A DNA stretch of 64,000 bases from JAIQFL01 sp035295745 (GTDB lineage Bacteria; Acidobacteriota; Terriglobia; Bryobacterales; Bryobacteraceae), in NCBI GenBank assembly GCA_035295745.1, contig DATGIL010000022.1:124001-188000 (forward strand). The letters are read 5' to 3'. The notes below the pieces were generated by a model. The model worked only from the letters and a program-made list of their open reading frames with translations, was not told the origin of the DNA and ran no database searches. Both the position numbers and the translations under genes were made by a program. This document shows, piece after piece, positions 57,695-64,000 of this stretch (positions are counted from its first letter, which is position 1; each line of letters starts with the position of its first letter).

Positions 57695-58942
57695 CTACGC
57701 TCGCCGTAACACCAGCGCGGAGTTTTTGCTGCCGAAGGCGATACAGTTCGCCACGGCATGCTCGATCTGGAGTTTTCGCCCGGCACACGGGACGTAATCG
57801 AGATCGCACTCGGGGTCGGGCTCGTCGACGTTGATAGTGGGGGGAACGACGCCGTCGCGCATGGCCAGAAGCGTCGCCGCCACCCCCGCCGCACCACAGG
57901 CGCCTTGCGGGTGGCCGATCATGCTCTTCAGCGACGAGCCTGCCAGCTTGTAGGCGCTGCCATTGAAGGCCAGCTTGACGGCACGCGTCTCGATCCGGTC
58001 GTTCAATTCGGTCGAGGTGCCGTGGTAATGAATATATTGCACTTCCGAAGGCGGGATTCCGGCCTCGTCCAGCGCCAACCCAATCGCGCGCGCCGGCTCT
58101 TCGCCGCATTCTTCGAGGCGGACACGGTGATAAGCCTCGCAGGTGGAGCCGTAGCCCACGATTTCGCCGTAGACACGGGCGCCCCGCTCACGTGCGCTCT
58201 CTAATTCCTCCAGAATGAAGAACCACGAGCCTTCGGCGATCACGAACCCGTCGCGGTCGCGCGAGAAGGGCCGTGACGCGCGTTGCGGATCGTGATTCCA
58301 GCGCGTGCTCATGATGCGCATGAGTTGAAAGCCGCGCAGAATCAGGGGAGCGATCGGCGAGTCTACGCCACCCGCCACAATCGTCTTCACTACGCCTGCC
58401 TGAATCTGCCGGAAGGCATAGCCGAGCGCATCGGTGGACGAGGTGCATCCGGTGGAGATGATGTGGCTGAAGCCGCGCAATCCGAACCGCATCGAGACTT
58501 CGCTGGCCAGTGTGCCGATGGTGCTGGTAGGGACGGTGTAGACGCTGCACTGCTTCATATGGCCGCCATAGTAGAGCCGATACTGCTCTTCGGTAAAATC
58601 CTGGCTGCCGCCGCCCGATCCGACGATTACGCCGATGCCTCGCAATTCATCGCGGGACATTTCCTTGGGATGCAGTCCGGCATCTTCAAAGGCCTCGGCT
58701 ACGCTGGCAGCGGCCAGAGGGACCGCGCGCGAGACGTGCGGGCGATCCTTGACCTCCACGTACAGCTTCTCGTCAAACTCCTCCGAGACTTCGCCTGCCA
58801 CTTGCACGACGAAGTTTGAAGGATCGAAGCGCGTGATTCTTCTCACGCCGCTCTCGCCGTTTTTGGTCGCCTGCCAAAAGCGTTCCCTGCCGATTCCGTT
58901 CGGGCTGACCGCACCGATTCCAGTTATCACCACGCGACGCAT
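57695..58942 (-). CDS. FabF-like beta-ketoacyl-ACP synthase
   Basis: A 415-residue condensing enzyme: start MRRVVITGIGAVSPNGIGRERFW, active-site Cys166 in STGCTSSTDALGYA, His in IHYHGTSTELND (about residue 305), His in SLKSMIGHPQGACGA (about 345), and NSALVLRR at the end. It condenses acyl groups with malonyl-ACP. It may be an ordinary FabF or a specialised KS (for polyunsaturated, aryl polyene or polyketide products); no ACP or partner gene is adjacent, so the pathway is open. The start at 58942 begins the family sequence. It is divergent from the membrane protein at 58991. Confidence 0.9.
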   Translation of the reverse strand: MRRVVITGIGAVSPNGIGRERFWQATKNGESGVRRITRFDPSNFVVQVAGEVSEEFDEKLYVEVKDRPHVSRAVPLAAASVAEAFEDAGLHPKEMSRDELRGIGVIVGSGGGSQDFTEEQYRLYYGGHMKQCSVYTVPTSTIGTLASEVSMRFGLRGFSHIISTGCTSSTDALGYAFRQIQAGVVKTIVAGGVDSPIAPLILRGFQLMRIMSTRWNHDPQRASRPFSRDRDGFVIAEGSWFFILEELESARERGARVYGEIVGYGSTCEAYHRVRLEECGEEPARAIGLALDEAGIPPSEVQYIHYHGTSTELNDRIETRAVKLAFNGSAYKLAGSSLKSMIGHPQGACGAAGVAATLLAMRDGVVPPTINVDEPDPECDLDYVPCAGRKLQIEHAVANCIAFGSKNSALVLRRA

Positions 58943-58990
58943 TGATTTAGGTTTTGCCTTTAGTCCAATCGTCAGTATAGGCTGAATCAT

Positions 58991-59581
58991 ATGGAAGCTG
59001 CCACGGAAAGTCGGGGCACAATCCGGCTTTGGGCGGCATCGGCCGGTCTACAGGCTGGTCTGCTGGGCGTGTGCTGGATGCTGTTGTGGCTCGGAGTCAG
59101 CGATGTCTGGCAGCGGCGCAGCTTCTGGACGGCGGAGAATCTGATGGCCAGCGCCTTCTATGGCGACGCCGCGATTCGCAGCGGCTTCGCGGGCCGAACG
59201 CTCTCGGGGCTGGCGCTCTACTTCCTGATTTACAGCCTTCTGGGGGCTCTGCTGGGTTTTGCCCTCAGCGATCGGGTATCGCGTCTGCGTGTCTTCCTGG
59301 TAAGCCTGTTATTCGCCCTCACCTGGTATTATTTTTCGTTCCGGCTGCTCTGGAAGAGTGTTCTGCCCCTGGTGGCACTGCTGCACTCCGTGCAAACCAC
59401 GTCCGTGGGGCACCTCATCTACGGAGCGGTTTTGGGCCGGTATCCGGTGTACCTGCCCCAGAAGCCTGCTTCCCAAGCCATGGAGGCTGCGGCCGGAATC
59501 GGAGGGGAACCGGCTGAAGCGTCTCCGGTGGAAGCTTCTCCCACACAAGAAGAAACCGAGGCACACAAACCGCAGGGATGA
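58991..59581 (+). CDS. Membrane protein of unknown function
   Basis: A 196-residue protein with four hydrophobic segments (SAGLQAGLLGVCWMLLWLGV, then ALYFLIYSLLGALLGFAL, RVFLVSLLFALTWYYFSF, and LLWKSVLPLVALLHSV) and an acidic, Ala/Glu/Pro-rich C-terminus. No family is recognised. It overlaps the next gene by ATGA at 59578-59581, so it is co-translated with the PhyH-type dioxygenase. The start at 58991 is the first Met and lies close to the promoter region of the divergent FabF-like gene. Confidence 0.65.
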   Translation: MEAATESRGTIRLWAASAGLQAGLLGVCWMLLWLGVSDVWQRRSFWTAENLMASAFYGDAAIRSGFAGRTLSGLALYFLIYSLLGALLGFALSDRVSRLRVFLVSLLFALTWYYFSFRLLWKSVLPLVALLHSVQTTSVGHLIYGAVLGRYPVYLPQKPASQAMEAAAGIGGEPAEASPVEASPTQEETEAHKPQG

Positions 59582-60360
59582 CCGAACTATTCATCCGAGA
59601 CGGATACGTGAAGATAGAGTCGGCATTCTCTCGCGAGCTGGCGGCCCAATGCCGTTCCATCCTGTGGCGGGACCTTGGCTGCGACGAGAACGATCCCGCA
59701 ACGTGGACCCGGCCGGTGATCCGTCTTGGCGCTTATGGGCAGGAGCCTTTCGTTCAGGCCGCGAATACCCCCGTCCTGCATCACGCGTTTGACCAGTTGG
59801 TGGGCCGCGGGAGATGGCAGCCGCGGGTGAATCTCGGGACCTTTCCGATTCGGTTTCCCTCGCCCCGCGATCCGGGCGACGCGGGTTGGCACATCGACGC
59901 CAGCTACCCTGCGGAGAACGGAAATGCCAGCGATTATCTGGACTGGCGAGCCAACATCACGTCGAAGGGACGCGCCCTTCTCATGCTGTTTCTCTTCTCG
60001 GATGTGGGGGAACTGGATGCGCCGACCCGGATCCGGGTGGGCTCGCATCTGGATGTGGCGCGGAAGCTCGCTACGGCTGGAGAGAACGGGCTTTCACTGC
60101 GTGAGCTGGCGGCACTTGGCTTTCATGAGACCGAAGGCCTCCCAGAAGTGCAGGCGACCGGCGAGGCGGGCACGGTCTATCTCTGCCACCCCTTCCTGCT
60201 GCACGCCGCCCAGCCGCATCGAGGCACGCGCCCGCGGTTTCTGGCACAGCCTCCCCTGATGCCTGCGGAGCCGTTTCGCATCCATCGCGCGGACGGCGCG
60301 TACTCGCCAGTCGAGCAGGCGATCCGGATCGCTCTGGCGGACAGCACGGGTTCCGGATAG
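59578..60360 (+). CDS. PhyH-family Fe(II)/2-oxoglutarate dioxygenase
   Basis: A 260-residue protein of the phytanoyl-CoA dioxygenase family. The metal-binding HxD is His105/Asp107 in GWHIDASYP, and the distal part LCHPFLLHAAQPHRGTRPRF carries the third His and the 2-oxoglutarate Arg (His209 or His214, and Arg215). These enzymes hydroxylate a C-H bond using Fe(II), O2 and 2-oxoglutarate. The substrate is unknown. It overlaps the upstream membrane-protein gene and is followed after 26 bp by a cytochrome gene, so they may be one transcript. Confidence 0.8.
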   Translation: MTELFIRDGYVKIESAFSRELAAQCRSILWRDLGCDENDPATWTRPVIRLGAYGQEPFVQAANTPVLHHAFDQLVGRGRWQPRVNLGTFPIRFPSPRDPGDAGWHIDASYPAENGNASDYLDWRANITSKGRALLMLFLFSDVGELDAPTRIRVGSHLDVARKLATAGENGLSLRELAALGFHETEGLPEVQATGEAGTVYLCHPFLLHAAQPHRGTRPRFLAQPPLMPAEPFRIHRADGAYSPVEQAIRIALADSTGSG

Positions 60361-60386
60361 AATACTCCTGAGCAAAAGGAGGCGCC

Positions 60387-60827
60387 GTGAAGATCGCCTT
60401 GATTCCCCAGATCGCCACGCTCGGAATGGCGGTGGCGTTTCTGCCCGCTGTCGCCGCGCAGTCCAAGGCGGCGCCGGGTTTGGACTACGAGTTCTTCAAG
60501 ACGCGAGTGCAGCCCTTATTCCTCGCCAAGCGCCCGGGACACGCGCGCTGCTATGTTTGCCATTCCACGGCGACGACGTTTCGTCTCGAGCGCCTCTCGC
60601 CGGGGGCGACTACGTGGGACGATGAGCAGTCACGCCGCAATTTCGAAGCCGCCAGGCGTCTCGTGGTGCCGGGCGACTGGCAGGCCAGCCGGCTCTTGAC
60701 GCATCCGCTCGCTCCGGACGCCGGAGGCGATCCATTCCATTCGGGAGGAAAGCACTGGGACTCCCGCAGCAATCCCGAGTGGCAGGTCCTGGCCGATTGG
60801 GTGAACGGCCAGAAAGCGTCACGGTAG
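60387..60827 (+). CDS. Exported cytochrome c-like protein
   Basis: A 146-residue protein: signal peptide (KIALIPQIATLGMAVAFLP, AVAAQ), then the pattern FFKTRVQPLFLAKRPGHARCYVCHS with one haem-binding CxxCH (Cys55, Cys58, His59). The surroundings are like the planctomycete-type cytochrome c (PSCyt1) domain, where the FxxxVxPLF segment precedes the haem site. There is no second heme site. The gene overlaps the 3' end of the beta-propeller gene on the opposite strand by 9 bp, so the two converge. It may act as a redox partner of a neighbouring enzyme. Confidence 0.7.
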   Translation: MKIALIPQIATLGMAVAFLPAVAAQSKAAPGLDYEFFKTRVQPLFLAKRPGHARCYVCHSTATTFRLERLSPGATTWDDEQSRRNFEAARRLVVPGDWQASRLLTHPLAPDAGGDPFHSGGKHWDSRSNPEWQVLADWVNGQKASR

Positions 60828-61808
60828 GACAGCGGTGATATTTCGCTTGGGCACCTGTCCCACCGGGATGCGCGCCAATTCCCTCATGCTCTTCACGTCG
60901 ATGGCGGATACCGAGTTGGCGCCCGCATTCGAGACGTAGACTTTGCGGCTGTCGGGCGTGAAGGTCAGCCAATCCGGCGTGCGGCCGACAGGAACGTTGC
61001 CCAGGAGCTTCAGATCGGGCAGCGAGTAAATGTAGACTGCATTGTTCAGGCTGCTGTCCACCCACAGGGTCTTTCCGTCGGGGCTGACGCCGATTCCATG
61101 CGACGGAGTGGCATCGATATCCGGCTTCTTGCCGGTGGGGCCGGCGGGCAGATTCACGCGGGTTATTTCTTTGTGCGTGGCGAAATCGACTACGGCGAAC
61201 CCATGCACGTTGGAAAGCTGGATGAACAGCCGGTGCGTCGAGCCGTCTGCATTTTTCTCGAACGCGATGGGGCGCACGCCCTGGTCGAAGGGCAATTCCC
61301 AGGCAACCTGGTTGGTGGCCGGATCGATGACCGTCAAAAGTTTACCGACTACCGAGCCCGCAACGACGAAGCGTCCGTCCGGCGTCACGTAGGTGTTGTG
61401 AACGCCATATTTCATCGGAATCGTCTTGACGCGTTCCAAAGAGGCGGTATCGATCACATCGACACCTCCGGGCGCCTGGATAATGGAGACGTAGACGCGG
61501 CGGCCATCGGGGCTCGCGGCGATGTTATTGGGACGGCCGCTCAGGCGGATGTTGCGGGTGACTTTGAGGGACTTGGCGTCCACCACGTCGAGGGTGCTTT
61601 CGGCTTCGTTGCTGATGTAGTAGCGGCTGCCGTCAGGCGCGGCTGCGGCTCCGTGGTTGACTTCGATGCCGGCAATCTCGCCGACTACCTTATCGGTGAC
61701 AGGGTCGATGATGTGAACGCTATCGCCGGCGCTGTTGGTTTGAATGATGCGAATCGTGCTCGCCGCCATGGGCAGCGCAAGCAGGACCGCCAACCGCAAA
61801 AACCGCAT
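60819..61808 (-). CDS. YVTN-type beta-propeller repeat protein
   Basis: A 329-residue exported protein: signal (MRFLRLAVLLALPMAAS), then repeats of the YVTN/YncE type (VVDAKSLKVTRNIRLSGRPNNIAASPDGRRVYVS; later GISPDGKTLWVDSS and LKLLGNVPVGRTPDWLTFTPDSRKVYVSNAG), which fold as a seven-bladed propeller. The binding partner is unknown. GGAGGGTCC lies upstream of the ATG at 61808, which begins the signal peptide. It converges with the cytochrome gene and overlaps it by 9 bp. Confidence 0.8.
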   Translation of the reverse strand: MRFLRLAVLLALPMAASTIRIIQTNSAGDSVHIIDPVTDKVVGEIAGIEVNHGAAAAPDGSRYYISNEAESTLDVVDAKSLKVTRNIRLSGRPNNIAASPDGRRVYVSIIQAPGGVDVIDTASLERVKTIPMKYGVHNTYVTPDGRFVVAGSVVGKLLTVIDPATNQVAWELPFDQGVRPIAFEKNADGSTHRLFIQLSNVHGFAVVDFATHKEITRVNLPAGPTGKKPDIDATPSHGIGVSPDGKTLWVDSSLNNAVYIYSLPDLKLLGNVPVGRTPDWLTFTPDSRKVYVSNAGANSVSAIDVKSMRELARIPVGQVPKRNITAVLP

Positions 61809-61845
61809 ACTCGGACCCTCCGTGCAATGGAGTTTATTGAGAATG

Positions 61846-61888
61846 GGCTCCAAAAGCAAGCCGGGCGGCCCCGTTTGGGACCGCCCGG
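61846..61888 (-). terminator. rho-independent terminator of the TadG-like gene
   Basis: Stem CCGGGCGG-C-CCC (61861-61872) with GGG-A-CCGCCCGG (61877-61888), loop GTTT. On the minus strand it is followed by CTTGCTTTT. It lies just after the gene that ends at 61913. Confidence 0.65.
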
Positions 61889-61912
61889 CAGAAGTTTGCA
61901 ATTTGCAGGAGA

Positions 61913-63601
61913 TTACTGAGCCAGACGAAGCAGCGAGGACGCCACCGAGTCGAAGGCCGAGATGAGCTGGCTGGTGCTGTTGACCAGGTAGAACTTCCCG
62001 TTGGGCTCCGAGGAGACGTATGACGTGGACTGCGGCGTGTTGGCCAGACGGTTCAACAGGCCGGTGTCGGTGCCCGAGTTGCCGGAGTAGCCGATGGTGA
62101 AGATCTGGATCTGATTCATCGTGTTCTGAGTGCGAATCGCCTTACCGATCTTATCGGTGAGGTTCCACGATGCAGCCGCTATGTTGTAGCCCAAGTCTGG
62201 AGTTGAGGCATCGTACGATCCGGTATTGGGCTGCCAGGTATTGGTCCCGTCGAACATCACCGAGTTGGTGAAGTTCGTACCAGAGGTGGAATACCCGTAG
62301 AGGTCAAAATCCGGAACCTTGGCCAGATCATCGGTTGTGCAGTTGTCGTGCCGAAGGATGGGGTTGCTGCTATAAGTGGACAGGCAACCATATTTCGTTC
62401 CGTTGTTCGTGGGGTCGGTAGTGGTATTTCCCATGAACATACATCCACTTACGGAGGTCTGCGGACCTGGAGTCAAATCATTGGCTCCGTTGGTTCCCAG
62501 CCACCAGGTCAGATTCTGACTGGTATCGTATGCGGGCAGGCGAATCAATGCGGCAGTCAAATTTCCGCTTCCGCCCCATCCAGGGAAGCTGGTTCCGTTA
62601 CCGGGAGGTCCGCCTGGCGACACCAGGTACCCCTTCATTTGGGTGCTGGCCGTGCTGGTTGCCGGGTTGTTCGTACATTTGGATTGGTTGGCCGCGTTGC
62701 CCACCGGTTTGAGCGAGTTGTGGTTGGGATCGTTGGCGTAGACCGCGATCGAGTCGGGCACGCCGTCCGTGAACAGCACAATCGTGTTTAGGGTGTTGTC
62801 GGTGCCATTAGCCGCCAGGTCGCGAGCATGCGCCTTCTGCAATTCGATGTATGCCAACGCCAGGGCTTCCGGAGTTCCCGTGCCGCCGCCTACGCTCATT
62901 GCCGTGAGCTGATCGAAAACCGGCCCGGTCATGGTCTGCGCATTGGTGGCGAAGTTTTTATCCGGACCGCCGGCGCTCGTAGGATCGTTGTTGTAGGGGC
63001 GAGTCTCCGGATACGCCACGAGAGCGCCGCCCGAGAAGACAATCAATCCCATTTCGTCGTATCCGGGAGTGAACTGCGACGCGAACCACTCCGCGCCAGC
63101 CTGCATGGTGGTGAACACATTGGCGTGGGTGACCGGGTCGGTGTTGTTCATCGATCCAGAACGGTCCAGCACCAGCTCCACGCGGGTGACACGGCGGGTA
63201 GCCACGGCGCTGGCGCTCACCAGCGATCCGGTTTGACCCAGCATGCGCGCGAATGTCAGAGGAAGATTCACCGTCGCGTAGATGCTGATGGTCTGCACAC
63301 CGAGGTTGTTGGTGTACGAGATGTTCTTCTGGAGATTGTTGGTGCTCCAGAAGCCGGACGGAAAGTTAACATTTAAGAACTCACCCGCGATTTCAGTGGT
63401 GTTTGCGCTCGTGCCCAGCAACCGTCCCGAGCCCAGGGCGGCGCCATCCACGGCGGCGGACAGTTTCGACTGCACGATGTACAGGCGGGTGCCGTCGATC
63501 GCCAGTCCGATCAACGGAATCAGGAGGAGTGGGACCATCGACAGCAGGAGAATGATTGTGGCTCCGCGCCGGGGACGATTGCTTCGAGTAGTTAGACGCA
63601 T
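61913..63601 (-). CDS. TadG-like pilus-assembly protein with von Willebrand A domain
   Basis: A 562-residue protein: start MRLTTRSNRPRRGATIILLL and a hydrophobic segment (SMVPLLLIPLIGLAIDG), then DGAALGSGRLLG as in TadE/TadG pseudopilin-like proteins. Residues about 130-430 form a von Willebrand A domain with the MIDAS motif DRSGSMN and a later threonine/aspartate region (GGGTGTPEALALA, VLFTDGVPD). Such proteins assemble or anchor Flp/Tad pili, and VWA modules bind proteins in a metal-dependent way. It is followed on the same strand by another pilus-like gene at the window edge. The Met at 63601 is chosen because the TadG pattern starts there. Confidence 0.8.
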   Translation of the reverse strand: MRLTTRSNRPRRGATIILLLSMVPLLLIPLIGLAIDGTRLYIVQSKLSAAVDGAALGSGRLLGTSANTTEIAGEFLNVNFPSGFWSTNNLQKNISYTNNLGVQTISIYATVNLPLTFARMLGQTGSLVSASAVATRRVTRVELVLDRSGSMNNTDPVTHANVFTTMQAGAEWFASQFTPGYDEMGLIVFSGGALVAYPETRPYNNDPTSAGGPDKNFATNAQTMTGPVFDQLTAMSVGGGTGTPEALALAYIELQKAHARDLAANGTDNTLNTIVLFTDGVPDSIAVYANDPNHNSLKPVGNAANQSKCTNNPATSTASTQMKGYLVSPGGPPGNGTSFPGWGGSGNLTAALIRLPAYDTSQNLTWWLGTNGANDLTPGPQTSVSGCMFMGNTTTDPTNNGTKYGCLSTYSSNPILRHDNCTTDDLAKVPDFDLYGYSTSGTNFTNSVMFDGTNTWQPNTGSYDASTPDLGYNIAAASWNLTDKIGKAIRTQNTMNQIQIFTIGYSGNSGTDTGLLNRLANTPQSTSYVSSEPNGKFYLVNSTSQLISAFDSVASSLLRLAQ

Positions 63602-63625
63602 ATTGTTTCTAATTCCTCCCAACGT

Positions 63626-64000
63626 TTAAAAGAACGCGAACGAATAATTGGGAACCCCCGCGACGTACGGAGGCATCCTGAATCCGGTTGATGCCGCTTC
63701 GGCCAGGTACAGCCGCTGTCCGGATGGAAGACCTTGGGCCACGTTGTTTACCACCGAGTAGGGGTTGATACCGTTCGCACTGGAGAACTGGGCGACGGCG
63801 CCGGTCCTGGTGGCATATTGCGCGACCGAGATCTTGCCTTGGCTATCCAACGTCACGTTGTTGCTGATGTCGCTTCCGTTGGTGATCGGTGCCCCGTAAT
63901 TACTGGTACGCAGACTGGTATTGCCGATCTCCAGCCGCTGAACGAAGACCCATTTGTTCAGGTTGGTGCAGGAGGAATTCGGGACCCCGTTGGTGGCAGC
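63626..64000 (-). CDS. TadE-like pilus protein, partial
   Basis: The open frame runs from a stop at 63626 into the right edge, so only the C-terminal 124 residues are seen. The upstream part reads CTNLNKWVFVQRLEIGN, then TSLRTSNYGAP, and the end is MPPYVAGVPNYSFAFF. The pattern resembles the C-terminal part of TadE/TadG-like pilus proteins of Acidobacteria. It lies directly upstream of the TadG-like gene (24 bp), so both belong to one operon. The start is outside the window. The family call is weaker than for the TadG-like protein. Confidence 0.55.
   Translation of the reverse strand, partial: AATNGVPNSSCTNLNKWVFVQRLEIGNTSLRTSNYGAPITNGSDISNNVTLDSQGKISVAQYATRTGAVAQFSSANGINPYSVVNNVAQGLPSGQRLYLAEAASTGFRMPPYVAGVPNYSFAFF

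Overview
The window is a GC-rich acidobacterial chromosome segment. The best match is the Solibacter/Bryobacter side of the phylum. The evidence is two acidobacterial-type orphan MacB/FtsX permeases (21979-24642 and 27913-30369), one of them behind a PadR regulator, a secreted protein with the Solibacter-type TIGR03437-like fold, a carboxypeptidase-regulatory/TonB receptor, and families of intergenic palindromic repeats. No 16S rRNA or complete tRNA is present, so the species is not fixed.

Positions 1-21564 are accessory DNA. Two identical 50-bp copies of the 3' part of a tRNA-Val(CAC) gene (14365-14414 and 21515-21564), both on the + strand and both starting at the anticodon arm, look like tyrosine-recombinase attachment sites. 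They split the accessory DNA into two modules; the intact tRNA and the integrase presumably lie left of the window. Module 1 (1-14364) carries a TIR-like protein, a large membrane patatin-like protein, and plasmid-type replication genes: a RepA-like initiator, an iteron array, a CHC2/TOPRIM primase and a replication-relaxation protein. It also holds small unknown proteins and a decayed IS1182-like element with a Nudix gene between its ends. Module 2 (14365-21514) is a compact anti-phage island. A divergently transcribed AbiEi-like DNA-binding protein faces a five-gene CBASS operon: HTH-JAB protease, E2-like, E1-like, CD-NTase, and Cap4-type nuclease-SAVED effector.

From about 21.6 kb the content is chromosomal: a 5'-truncated gene remnant, padR with its permease, fumarase, a Tat-exported aminotransferase-fold protein, a second orphan permease, an exported M20 hydrolase, a membrane-fused spermidine-synthase-like protein, accB-accC, trmO, and an ABC-2 exporter pair. 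At 41.4-43.9 kb a padR fragment, an IS1595-type transposase and a tight four-gene cluster of small proteins form a second, smaller accessory patch. Citrate synthase follows.

Positions 45.8-54.4 kb are rich in signalling genes. They include a solute-binding lipoprotein, histidine kinase and NarL-type regulator operon, a further NarL regulator, DoxX, and then a cNMP/DUF1003, LytS-type kinase and LytTR regulator operon on the other strand. The right end holds a TonB receptor, a FabF-like ketosynthase, a PhyH-type dioxygenase, a one-haem cytochrome, a YVTN beta-propeller and two Tad-pilus-like proteins; the last gene runs off the window.
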